Position numbers and translations under genes: made by a program
Source of the DNA: Chaunax sp. Z400
Lineage: Eukaryota > Chordata > Actinopteri > Lophiiformes > Chaunacidae
Assembly: GCA_037577475.1 (NCBI GenBank)
Contig: CM075184.1
Coordinates: 30,277,094 to 30,341,093 of the forward strand
Length of the DNA stretch: 64,000 bases
Reading direction: 5' to 3'
The notes under the pieces: generated by a model
Database searches by the model: none
What the model saw: the letters and a program-made list of their open reading frames with translations, nothing else
What the model was told of the DNA's origin: nothing
Part shown: positions 11,701 through 23,194 of the stretch, one piece after another
Layout of the letters: each line of letters starts with the position of its first letter
Position numbering within the stretch: position 1 is the first letter of the stretch

Positions 11701-13900
11701 ATTTCTCATGGAGCATGGATGGTGGATGACATTATGGACGTAAGTAAGAGCAGCACTAACATCTTTCTTTATGAGTGGACTGAGAGGAGACAATGAAGAG
11801 AGAGAGAGAGATGGATTTCTTGTAGAGGTCAATAATTAAGCTTGTAAGCATCTGCCAGGGTCTTGTTTCTAATTTGAGGAAATGTATTACATTGATGTCA
11901 AAGTAAATAAATATGTCATAATAAATATGAATTGAGAATTTTTTAATAATTCTTCTCCTATTTGTATCTGTGTTTTTTTAATGTTCTTTTAATATTTATT
12001 ATTTAAATTCCTGAGTCAATGACTTGTCAAATGGATTACATTAGCTTTTTACACCATTAGGGGAGGTGTAGGCTGACCAGGAGAAGAGAGGTGTGTTAGG
12101 GGGTGGGGGTAGAAGTGGGGGACCATAGCGTGTTAGCTATTGAGAAGAGGAATGTGAGAGAACATTATTGCCCACACTTCATGTGAATTGAAAAGGGGTT
12201 AAAGAAATGACAGCATACAGTGGGTGGTAGGGCCTCAGCACAGCCTGGGAGGAAATGGAATGAGAAAGTGCAGTCAGGCAGACCACTCATTCACCATGAC
12301 AAATGGTAGAGGCCTAGGCCAAGGGGATACCTGATACCCCACGGTGGGCAGTGTGCACCTGCCAAGGCTCCATGTGCACCAAAGTGCAAATAAACCTCAG
12401 CCACTTGTAGCAGCACACCTCTAGATTACAAAATTATATATTAATAATGGTGATATTAATGATTAAGTTGGTGGATTTTTTTTTCTGTTTTGTTCTGTTG
12501 ATATATTAATTTCTCTTATTTCTCACTTTTCAAATTAATAATATACCTATGCTAAAGTTGTTTTAGCTCAGTCCCTGAAGTTAAATCAGTGTGGAGAATA
12601 ACACAAGTGTCAGGAATAAGCGCATGAAGGAGCTAGTAGTTAGCCACTATCACCACTATGTTTCATACACTAATGTTTTCTGTTAATTGTGTGAGAAATA
12701 ACAAGGAAAAAGAAGTCAAATGGGATTTTTTATGGAATTAGCTTGGATATAAGCTTGCAGCAAAGGTTTTTTTTTTTTATTTTGCTCATTCAAAATTTAA
12801 TAAAAATGTTCATATATGAGAAAATTTTCAAATCAAATCTTTTTCAAATCTTCGGATTCGGAATCTGTGTACTTCAAATTCTGTAAACTCACATTCAAAT
12901 GCTTATGTAATGTGTTTTCTCTGTTAGTTTCACACTCATAACAGTTAGTCACCCAAAGAAAAGAAGAGTCGAGGAATTAATTGTTTCAGTGAATTACGGT
13001 AAATATTGTTGTGGGTTTTAGTCAAAGTCTAACAAAACAAAGTGATTTGGCATTTAGTTTCTATTCAAGTATTGCAAAATTACATACAAAACTAAATTAT
13101 ATTAAATACCTTGGATGATTACTATTCATTTGTGAATCTGTTTCTCATTAAAAAAAAAAATTGTTCGTCATTTGGAGAAAAAAAAAGGAAAACTTCATAA
13201 ACCTTGATAAGTCTTCTCATCTGTGTACAGGTCCCAAAGTATTAATATGCTCACAAAGACTGTTTCAGCAGGAGGTCACAAGATGCATGTCATGAGGTTT
13301 CCATCTAAATTAAGTCATATATCAAATTCCAGTGGTATATTAAATCTTTGGGAACTGTTCAGAATTAGAGGGGTACTGCCATAATCCAATTGTGTGAGAG
13401 GACGGAACAACAGACATCACATGTGGTTCAGAGAGTATACTCCGCCTCAGAGCTGTCACTCTTTACTGGGTGTTCAGGAAGGATTACTGACCTCCATGAT
13501 GAGCTGTGGTCATTCTAACACTGGTCAGGATGCAATGCAGCGTGCCATGAAAATACACAATCTCCTCTCCCATTGCAGTGTATAGATTGGACTGTGTAAT
13601 AACCACAGACTGACAACTTCACTCTTTACCCTGAGAAGAAAAACACACTGTTTTTCTCCAGCCAAACGTGGCTCACTCCTCTGGTTTCGTTTCTGTTAGA
13701 ATTACAAATATTCCAACCTCTAAAAACACTTAATATCACTTTTATTTAAGTTACCAGTATTTATATTTACACAGCATTATGTTACATTTCTATATATTCA
13801 TAGTGAGGCAAAAAATGTTTTTAAATTTTTTTTTTAAAAAGTGTGAATGAAATGAAAAAAAAAGAAAAACTGAGTACATTACATTGACATACTTTAACAA
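8701..13900. other. Non-coding sequence, mostly single-copy
   Basis: I see no exon or recognisable repeat family. The open frames at 9232-9471, 11102-11419 and 11416-11832 are cysteine- or serine-rich without domains and overlap one another on opposite strands. Two stretches are less AT-rich and more complex than their surroundings: 10720-10865 (around a direct CCTCTGCCTCCAG motif) and 12060-12365. Either could be a conserved element. A-runs occur near 13150 and 13180. Confidence 0.5.
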
Positions 13901-14127
13901 AAAAATACTGTTGTCCTTAACCCGTTTTGGCTAATGTGATCACTGGCTAAACTGTTAAATTGTAAGTGAGCTTAACCATTAACGCAGTCTAATAGCATCA
14001 ACTTTGTTGCTATGGTTACTTGCAGTCAAATAACAGGCTGGGATGTCATGAGATCTCAGTAGCACTGATAATGTGGGGTCCCGTTTTCCAAAACAAATAT
14101 TGGAAGCTTATTAGTATTTTCTATAGC

Positions 14128-14197
<70 letters not shown>

Positions 14198-14220
14198 GGG
14201 TTAAGGACAACACTATTTTT
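13901..14220. mobile_element. Non-autonomous element with 25 bp inverted ends and TA-repeat core
   Basis: The left end (13901-13925) and the right end (14196-14220) are inverted copies that agree at 24 of 25 bases; both contain TGTTGTCCTTAACCCGT in the matching orientation. The 320 bp between the outer ends has about 205 bp of complex sequence and then (TA)33. There is no open frame of note. This is the form of a MITE or other deleted DNA transposon. I find no clear target-site duplication (left flank ACTTTAACA, right flank CCTTAGTGT), so the true ends could lie elsewhere. I do not recognise the family. Confidence 0.6.
14131..14196. repeat. (TA)33 microsatellite
   Basis: An uninterrupted run of 33 TA units lies inside the inverted-end element and ends exactly at its right inverted repeat. 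Such a perfect run is likely to be polymorphic and young. Confidence 0.97.
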
Positions 14221-16444
14221 CCTTAGTGTGTTTTATGTTTCATGGATTGTTTGGTTCTGTTGCACATGTGACTCTTGTCTGCTTGTTGCTCAGTGTTGTA
14301 CTGGTTGAACAGATACAACGAGCGACACCAGGCACTGCTGTCACCTTTTCCTGCTGCCACAGCAGAGCACAAGAATTGCACAAGTAACCTCATCTGCAGT
14401 AAATACAGATAGTGTTATCTTTTTCATTCTGATCTCACAATATTAACACATTTCAAGGCATTCTTTTCCTTTAGGGTTAAGGTGTTCCTACACGGAGCTA
14501 CAGTGTTTTTATTTAAAACTAATAATAATAAATGGGTCTCCTGGATGAACTTCTCTTTTAATTGTATATTTGTTTTACCTTTGCACTGTATATAAATGTT
14601 TTCCAGTGGATGAATTTCTCCTGACTGTGTGGAGTTTGTATCTTATCCTCATGTATGTGTGACTTTCCTCAGATTGCTCTGTTTACCACACAAAGAGACA
14701 TGTGCAAGTTGAGCTGCTTTAGTACAGCTGCTGCTATTGTTCAGAATAATATGGACTTGTTACAATTGAAACTTTATACAATAGAGTAAAGTTTTATTTG
14801 TTTATGTACCATTGTGGTAATTCTTCTTTTAATTGCATTTTATATATTCTATATTTTCACCTACATTTTATGAAATTGCATGTTGTGAAGCACCTCTCTT
14901 GTTTCAAAGGGAACCTATAGAAATAACATGTATTGTTGTTATTACATTATATTTCTTTATGCATTTACAATCAAGCTAGCAGTGAGTGTATTTTTAGTCC
15001 TTCGCAGAGCTTCTGGGTTAATCTCTTATTAGTCAAGAAGGAACATTCTCACAAACAGCCTGAGACTTATTTCACAGAAGTATGCTCTAAATTAAAAGCA
15101 TTGTGTCAGTAGATAACTGTTTACCATGTTAGAGAGTCAAACTTTTTTTTTTTAAATGATAAAAGTGCAAAAGATTCACATGCTGCATGAAAAACCTCTA
15201 TTATGAATGCTGTAAAGATATCAACTCAGAGAGCATGTTCACTTCCCAGAATCCAGGGCTGGTGTGAGTGCATGCATAAAATTGAATTAAGTAAAATTAT
15301 AGCTTTTACATTCTTAGGAATAAAGTTTGTATATTTAATTAGTATTTTAATGAGAAACTAATTCCCATAAGTCAGTTTATGTTGTTAAGGTTGATGTTTC
15401 GATTTTACAGCCTTCAGTTTGTGTCCTGAAAGTTACCAGTCACTATACTAGCACTACTGTATGTTGTGTACATGTACTGTCCTGCAGCCTATATGTATTA
15501 ATGTTATTTGTTGTGTCCTGTGGTTTGCATTATTCAGATGCCCATTCCTGGCCAATTACGCACACACTCACGCCCTTGCAGTCATTCAGTTTTATTTTCT
15601 TGCTGAAGTGTACTTCTTTGTGAAGAAGCGGCGGGTGGCAGGGACATCTGTTGCACTAATGCCCAGCAGAGTAAACAATATGTTTTGAATTAAGATTTGA
15701 CTTTGGAATAAGCCTTATCTCATTTATAAATCATAGTGAGTTATGCTATGTAAGTAGATTAGGTCATCTGGACTCCCCTCCCCATAGGCACTGTCTCAGC
15801 AGTGTGGGTGTAGAGATGTCATCCACATTCATAATCCTATGATTCCTACAAGCTGTTTTGTGTAGTTAAATCTTGGGTATTTGTGTTGATTTAATATCAT
15901 TCTAATCTGCTTTAAACTGCCAGTCGCTGTCTGGTTTGAGTCCATCGTATTTATTGCTTCTTCCTTTACTCTTTACTGTTGGCTGGGAAGTTAAGAGCCC
16001 AGTTGACTTCATTTGAGAACTGATCTGGAAAGAGTGATTTTGATATTTTTACAAAATTCTATAAATATATTTAATCTATCGTTGTATGTTTGATATTTTT
16101 TCTGCTAACACCGTCTGATAATCTTCTTGCTAAACTTTGTATAAACGTGTTTGTTACAGTTGTTAACTACAACCTTTTAAGAGAAACGTTTACAAACTTC
16201 AGGAGGCATTTTTTAATGGCTTTCCTGCTAACATGTTTGATTCGAGGTATAACAGCAGTGTGCTATGGTGAAAAACTCACTTCACGGTGTTTTTGTTTTA
16301 ATGTCACCCCACAATCTCATTTATAAAATAAGATTAATTTGCCACAATTACCCTTATCGCATTGTAAATTTAAAAAAATGCGTATATTAATGATTAAAAT
16401 ATTTTAGTGTTATTTGTTAAAGCATCTTGTGTTATTGTCTTCAA
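14221..16444. other. AT-rich non-coding sequence, nothing recognised
   Basis: No repeat family, RNA gene or supported exon. The small plus-strand frames at 15461-15688 and 16090-16326 are hydrophobic by composition and have no domain. Several T runs are present. Confidence 0.6.
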
Positions 16445-16662
16445 AGGAGGTTATATTTCCAGCTTTGTGTGTTGGTTGGTTTTGTTAGGTTAGGGGATGG
16501 AAGGATGGGACATGGGTCAAAAAAGAACCCATTAAATTTTGTTGCAGATCCAGATAAAAAGGCACATCCAGACATTTTCTTCCACTCTTTAACTTTGCAA
16601 GGTTGGGCATTTTTGACATTCTGCCTAATTTTCAGGAAACAATCCATAAATCATGTTGTAAA
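16445..16662 (+). mobile_element. LINE-tail-like interspersed repeat, 'GGAGGTTAT' family
   Basis: The segment opens with AGGAGGTTATATTTCC and continues with GGAAGGATGGGACATGGGTC, AAGAACCCATTAAATTTTG, CAGATCCAGATAAA and a TTTTGACATTCTGCC tail. The order of these blocks matches the dispersed fish family also present at 7545-7823 and 36778-36905. It is truncated and non-coding; the small frames on both strands are by-products. It ends in an A/T-rich run next to the MITE at 16699. Confidence 0.78.
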
Positions 16663-16698
16663 ATAAATAAATATAAAAAAATAAAATAAATATATATA

Positions 16699-16774
16699 CA
16701 GTACCAGTCAATAGTTTGGACACAGTTACCCATCCACTTGAATGGGAAACTGTCCAAATTTTTCACTGGTAGTG
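16699..16774. mobile_element. Palindromic MITE, Tc1/mariner type (copy 2)
   Basis: The sequence is almost the same as copy 1 at 3543-3622, starting CAGTACCAGTCAATAGTTTG and ending TTCACTGGTAGTG, with the shared centre CCATCCACTTGAATGGG. A two-base GT deletion in the right arm distinguishes it. TA dinucleotides flank both ends (TATATA on the left, TATATG on the right), fitting a TA target site. Confidence 0.85.
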
Positions 16775-17639
16775 TATATGTATATATATGTATATATACT
16801 ATTATTTATGAGTGTGTATAGAGTGCTATTGTATGCTGCTAGATCAAAACTATGTGTTATAGCCCTTCTAACTTTAATTTAAGACACATATATCTTATAC
16901 ATACATACATATCTTATTTATTCTGTCATATTGACCTATTTATGAGTATTTATTTATTGCATTAGACGTAGTATGACTTATGACAAATAAATCATTCATG
17001 TAATCATACCACTTCCTTTTTCTTTTCTTTTTCTAAGAGCTAGACAGACGTGTGGGATTGTTCAGCCTTGGTGAAGGTATGCACTCTTTTGAGTGCCTTT
17101 CAAGTTTTGCATTGGATTCATTTGGAAGATTTATTTTCATCAGCATCCCATTTTCATAGCAAGACACATATTGGACTTATTTTTTTAAAACAACTTGTAG
17201 ATATTTTTTTTTAAAAGGTTTTTCTATATTTATTTCAAATCTTTGAGTCATTTAATTTTCTTTCATCTTTTCTATCAAGTACAAAAATCCATGAAGATCA
17301 AGTCTTATTCTAATGGTGCAGGTGGAGCTTAGTAAAGGGTTTAGACATGCTTGTTGTAGTCAGTCCAGTTCAACAGGTGGTTCTGAGAATTTTGTCCTAA
17401 TAGGTGTTTACTGTCATTTCTAATTTGCAATAATTGAGTCGTCATAAAGCTTAGTCCAGTTGTTATCCTTGCTATTTTTATTTAGCTTTATTGTAAGTGG
17501 ATTCTGCTCCCGGAAGATTTCTTCTGCGCTCTGACTTGCATGTCCAATATTATTAGTTGCTATGAGTTCAGCCTGTGCAAATCTGTTAATGCATAAGACC
17601 ATAAGAGCTTCTTATGTTCCAAGCCAGGTCAGAGTGAAG
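16775..17639. other. AT-rich non-coding sequence
   Basis: A TATATG-type imperfect repeat extends from the MITE to about 16800. The rest, to 17639, is T-rich complex sequence with no feature that I can name. Confidence 0.55.
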
Positions 17640-17960
17640 ACACATCAGATTAATATTTGATCATGCAGAAGGGCTCTTAATCAGATTTGCTTATTCCCTT
17701 AGCTGAGTGCTCTGCAGCAATTATCATAATTGTAGCGCTAAACATACTTGTCTTTACGCCTGGCGGTTGGACGTGAGCGTGTGCCGTGAGACGGGGATCC
17801 CAGCACCAAACCCAATTAATGCAGGATCCGTGGCAGGGCCTGCTGTGGGAGGTGGAGGAAATGTAGGGAAGAGAAAGAGAGGGAGGGCTGTGGGCAGGAA
17901 AAATGGTTCAGCCCACAGCCAGTGACACAGGCAAGGGCTACACACTCAACTCCTGCCACC
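17640..17960. promoter_or_regulatory. Candidate conserved non-coding element with TAAT dyad
   Basis: At 17718-17732 the sequence CAATTATCATAATTG is a perfect inverted repeat about one central C, giving two opposed ATTA homeodomain cores. Nearby are TTTGATCATGCAG, TAATCAGATTTGC and CCCAATTAATGCAGG. The downstream third is G/A-rich and CpG-bearing. A plus-strand open frame at 17707-17925 crosses the block, but its product is Gly/Arg-rich with no domain, so a regulatory reading is preferred. Confidence 0.32.
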
Positions 17961-19007
17961 TGGAGCTCCTCAGGACAGGCTCTCCTCACGCTGCATCACC
18001 CCTTCATGCCACCAGCTCAGCCTACAAGTGTCTGTTTGATTGCTTTCATTTGACGGATTTTCTCAACTTGTAGTTACTGGGCTCTCTAGTTCATCTTTCT
18101 CTTTTTCTGTCTCTTACACTCTTTGACTAACTAATCAAATTTTAAAATTATGCTAAACGTGTGTGAAATGCATGGACTGCAAGTATCAAAATGATTCACT
18201 AATTTAACATGAATTGATGTTTAATTTATAATTGAAGAAAATCCCAATCCGTACTTGTATATCGTCTTATTAGGTCTCAGAGTTTGTTTGTTTTTGTTTT
18301 TTACGTTCTGTAGGTTTAAATAGAAAAATGGTTGATTGGAAAATCCCGAGATATGTGATTCTTGTTAAAAGCATATGTTAGCATAACATACAGAGCATTG
18401 TGATCAAATCAGATTTCATTCAACTATTTTGATGAAAACTGTTCATGTCAAGGTGGATTACTCAATGTAAATATATTGTTTCTGCTTTTTGAGTAATTTG
18501 TGTAAAATTGACCTGTTAATCAAGAAGTTTGATTATGCATTTGTAAATTCAGTTCTGAGGGTATCTAATGTGTATATTGTACACACACCTTCACCTTCTT
18601 TTTAAATGAATCGTTCTTTAATCATAACTACTTCTCCCAGTTACCCTGATGACAAGTTGTTTAATGACAAAATGAAATTCACGATTTATATCATAAACAT
18701 TTGCAAAGTTCTATTTGTTAAAAGGCACGTGGATGGAAAAAACATAACCTTTTAATCTTGGAGTAAACAAAACCACTTTAAAGCACTTATTCTTTTATTT
18801 AACCAAGGTGAGGTGAGTACATGCTATACCAAATAAGATTTTACAAAACAGGCAACTACACCTCTAAATATTTAGACTTTCAATTTTTTTTTTAAATAAC
18901 TTCACTGCTTGTGAACGTTGACACCATCTCAACAAAGTGGTTTCTATATATTGAAGTAAACTCCACAAAATGAAAAGAAGAATCATGTTAAGAAAAAAAA
19001 ATCATCA
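17961..19007. other. Non-coding, nothing recognised
   Basis: AT-rich sequence with no recognised repeat before the SINE at 19008. T runs occur near 18290 and 18885. Confidence 0.55.
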
Positions 19008-19368
19008 TGTGGTGGGACGGTGGCACAGTGGGTAGCGCTGTTGTCTCACAGCAAGAAGGTCCTGGGTTCAAATCCAACTTGAGGACCTGGTACTATTCTG
19101 TGTGGAGTTTGCATGTTCTCCTCGTGTCTGCGTGGGTTCCCTCGGGGTTCTCCGGCTTCCTTCCACCACCAAAAACGTGCAGTATAGGTGAATCTGTGAC
19201 TCTAAATTGACCGTAGGTGTGAATGGTTCTTTGTCTTTCTATGTGGCTCTTTGATGAGCTGGCGACTTGTCCAGGGTGAACCCCGCCTCCCGCCCAAAGT
19301 CAGCTGGGATAGGCTCCAGCCCCTCTGTGACCCTACACAGGAGAAGCGCTCACAGAAAATGAATGAAT
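19008..19368 (+). mobile_element. tRNA-headed SINE-like element of teleost type
   Basis: A pol III A-box-like TGGCACAGTGGG lies at 19021-19032 and a perfect B box GGTTCAAATCC at 19065-19075, spaced as in tRNA genes. The body contains GTGTGGAGTTTGCATGTTCT, GTGACTCTAAATTGACCGTA and TCAGCTGGGATAGGCTCCAG, and the tail is AATGAATGAAT; all are hallmarks of one of the commonest fish short repeats. Flanking ATCATCATG (left) and ATCATCTTG (right) could be a decayed target duplication. The small frames inside have no meaning. The body may be shared with a LINE partner of L2 type; I am not sure of the family name. Confidence 0.85.
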
Positions 19369-19377
19369 ATCATCTTG

Positions 19378-22184
19378 AAGTTTTTATATACAACACATTT
19401 TCTTTGGAGAATCTCATATTTAGTTACAAATGAAATTAAGTCAAGTGTTAAATTTTACAGAGTTCTGAGATGAAATCACTCAGGTTGGAAGGAAACAGAA
19501 ACCACCACCATTTTCTGTTGCAGTACTTGTAATTTTTGATGGAAACATGTGGTACTCAAATCCTATTAATATGTCAAACCAAAACAGTAAAATAACCAAC
19601 GGAAGAAAAAAAAATCTGCTCTGTGACATTTTGATTGGTCTCTGTTTAATATGCTTTCATCTAACCAGTTTGTCATAAACATGTCTATTAAATAAATGAG
19701 CCTGTGGATCAGTTCTGTCTGCATGAAAGTCATCCATCCTGCTGGAGACGTGGCACTGCACAAAGAAACACTAGGAAAGACGCTTCCCCATTAATCTACC
19801 ATGACTGGTGGAAATTGCATCTTTGTAATGAGTATTAGGTGTGCATCTACATGAATTAAACCTGAATGAGCCTCTGATTGATCACCTCCTCCCAAATGAT
19901 GCTCCTTCCATGATCATTATTGTTTAAAAGTGACTAAATCATATCGGGATGATTAAAAGTCTCTGCGCTGAGGGGAGTGAAGATAAAGTAAAGACACAAC
20001 AGTGTCTCAGAAATGTGCGTGCATCCCCAAATTGTATGTATATGGTTGTAGTGTATTTCTAGTTGAGGCTGCGGTTGTATGGTCAAATAAATGTTATATT
20101 CGTATCATAGAATTTAATAATCCAATGCAGCACAAGTAGTGGAATTTAACATGGATGTACATCGATGTACATGAAGCAAATATGAAGATAATCTATGATT
20201 ATATTTACATGTCTATCTTAATGATTATACATATACAATAAGCTATTGTTATTCACTTTCTTCTTCTTAAACACAACAGATACCCAGCGTAGTTAGCATT
20301 GGTGACCAATGCTAGTTAACCCTCCTGATGTGTTCGTTTCCAGTCTAGTTTGGTGTTCCTCATCAAAAATGACTTCTCCATTTTTAGCTGATTATAAATC
20401 CATAATAATACATATATTCATATCACCTAATATTGTGTTTCATCTCTGTATCAACTCAAGTTCTTGTGAACATTACAAGTTTTGAACTTCCATTTGCTAT
20501 TTATAGCCTGTAGGCCTCACTGACCTAAGCTCATATCACTTGGCCATCGTGCTGCCACAGAATGAACTGTGAGCAAGGCCTCAAAAAAGCTTCATATACC
20601 AGACCTGTGAGAAAGTTGTATAAATCATTGAAATAATGCTGCGGTTGTTTTTGACAATGGCCAACAGATGTGTTTCCCATGGGTTAAAAATTCTATTGGG
20701 GATAGGTTCCTGTGGGGGTTGCCACGGAATCCAAAAAGGGGCGTTTCTAATGAATGGTCATTTTTGGCTGGGAACACCAATGGTGTATAAAAATTCAATA
20801 AAACACCCAAAATTTAATAAAAATTCTTTACATTTATTTTCTGTGTTCAGATGCCATGTGTGAACAAAGACATTTAGCATAGCAGCCAAAAAACCTGCTA
20901 GTTCTCTGCCATCCAGCAACACCTTTCACAAGCTAGAGCTCCTGCTTCACACATTCAGCTATGATGGGATGAGATTATGTTTTTAAAAACACCTGACCAC
21001 ATGAAAGTTCCTAAGGGTAGATGGAGTCCACAGGCAATGCTTTAAGTTGGGGATTTAAAAAAAAATCCAGGTATTTTTACAGTCATTGTGGCATTTATGT
21101 GGTCTAAACTATACGTCTGGAGCCCCCTAAACAAAAGCACTACACATCCCTGCCAGGTATTCGCTTACTTCATAAAGTAGATTCAACTGTTGGCAGGTGA
21201 TTTTCTGCCTTTTGAGACTCAGCCATAAAATCTTGTTTGTTTGGACTCCCACTTGACCCTGATATTTTTTAAAAGAAGGGACCCCAGACCATAGTGCAGC
21301 TCTTCAGAGACGTTTTACAGCTCCACATTTTAAAACTTTTAAATGCAAGGCATTATCTGGAAACCTATTGTTTCAGAGATAAATTATAACCTAATTTCCT
21401 AGGTGCAGTTTGGCATGTGGGAAAAAAAATAACAGCTTGTTTAGAAAAGAGTAGACCTTGTCACCTTGTATCTCGACATATTTGCTATACCTGGACACAC
21501 TAATGTTACTCTGTAATATCTCTCTGGTAATTATACTGCCAAGCACCCTGTTGGGGTAATTATACTAAAAACACCCTCATTAGCAGCATCAAGATGTAAA
21601 CCCCCAGAAGCCTCACTCTCTTTCCTCTCATGCACCCGTGGAAGGCGAGCTATTAAGCAAACTCCACTTCATACTTAACTTTCTGCTTGTTGCAGTACAA
21701 TGTAGGATCATATTGCTGCTTTTCTGCGTGCCTACATTCATTTTGAGTTCTGTATTTTTCTTCACTAGACACAAGGTAATATTGTCCAGCGGTGTCCCTT
21801 AAACTAGTTTGAAACTGAATATGTTGCAACCCGTTTAAATAAAGGATGCTCACAATACTAACAGGCTGTAGCATTGGGGGTTTGGATGGAAGCAGGCTGA
21901 TAAAGGAAGTATGGGTTCATCTAAGAATGTTAAAATCTTCATACAACGAAAAGGAAGTTCTGTAGATAGATTGCACAATAAATATGATTATTTTTGGCAC
22001 ATATGACCTCCAATGTGATGCTCTGTTTCGTTTTATCCACAAATACTTTGCACCCAAGCATGTAGAGAAAGGACATAAAGACTGATAACTGAAACTGTAG
22101 TGGTGAATTTTGCTCTTTTCATGCAAAATGGACATTTTACTCACCACAACAAACCAGCAACGAAATTACAACCTCTCCGGGCGC
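19378..22184. other. Non-coding sequence with two short palindromes
   Basis: No exon or repeat family is recognisable. Two inverted repeats stand out. An 18 bp perfect palindrome lies at 20155-20172 (ATGTACATCGATGTACAT), and TAGCATTGGT is inverted about one base at 20294-20314. The open frames at 20625-20863 and 21653-22147 have no domain. Confidence 0.5.
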
Positions 22185-22960
22185 TGTATTGTCTGAGCAA
22201 TTTGCTCTCTTTAAATTATTCAGAGGTGAAGCATTTTTATCACAGCAACTGTGTGTTTTGAGTGACAAAGCTAACCTCACCAAATACGTTCACTATGTCT
22301 GCCATTTTATGACTGACATAGCAATGAGCAGATTGTCCAGATATTTATACCATCTGCAGCTAGGAGAGATAATTTAAGTATATGAATTAATCAAATACAT
22401 TTAATTAGAGGCTTTATGTTCACAGCAGTACATCTTTGCATGTATAATTTATATTTATTGATTTGTTTGGTTTCATTAGTCCATAAGATAACAGTGCAAA
22501 TGCATTAGAGGGGAAAATGCACAATTAGCATGCGGTAAGGGCTTCTGGTAATTGATAGATCAGCAGGACTCCCTGCAGATATAAAGCTGTGTAAACTGTC
22601 ATAAGCAGTTACAATCGATGACTGATATTTCACGCCATATCTCTCGCTTGATTAATGATGTTTTTGAAAGCAGCCCCCCACTTAATGGGACCCTGATAGG
22701 CATGCAGAATTTACTGTTTAATCAGGGTATAGAATTTATTGCGGTCCAGAACCTGTGTCGTTGCTGGTGGAAATGTATGATTGGTCTCAGTAAGTGCTAT
22801 GCTGATGTTATTTGCTCCCGTCAGCAGCCAATATGGCTGAGCATTAAGAGCTTTGTGCTTCCCAGTTGATTTTTCATTGACTGTGCTGCCATCGTTCATC
22901 ACTGGCTGGTTCCCCTCTGTTCTGCAGAGCTGAGAGGAAAGCAAGCTGGGTAGTCGATAG
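22185..22960. promoter_or_regulatory. Candidate conserved non-coding element cluster
   Basis: The stretch is complex and motif-dense: ACAATTAGCATGCGG and TGGTAATTGATAGATCAGC near 22520-22565, ACAATCGATGACTG near 22615, GCTTGATTAATGATGTTT near 22645, and GTTTAATCAGGG near 22720. TAATT, ATCGAT and GATTAATGAT motifs suit homeodomain, CUT and PBX/HOX binding. No family repeat is seen. Short open frames on both strands (22618-22944) are unrelated to any domain I know. Enhancer identity is inference. Confidence 0.35.
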
Positions 22961-23194
22961 CTTCCAATGTGTTCACAGCGTCCCAGCGTTTCCTGCAGTG
23001 TTAACTGCGGGCTCTCAAAGGGAAGACACTTACTTTCCTCATAATCAGGCTATCCTCGCATTTCGTGTTGCTGGAAATTTTGTCGTACATTCTGCTGGTA
23101 TTCACACACAATACATTTAGTGACTGTGTCAGATGGAGAACGGGGAGATCGTCAAGGAGTGATGCCATTCAAGGTGGCAGGAGTGCATGTCCAA

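Noticed and set aside
19008..19090. Possible tRNA gene (A box and B box present)
   Set aside because: The boxes are the head of a SINE; the sequence continues into the SINE body, and I see no proper acceptor stem.
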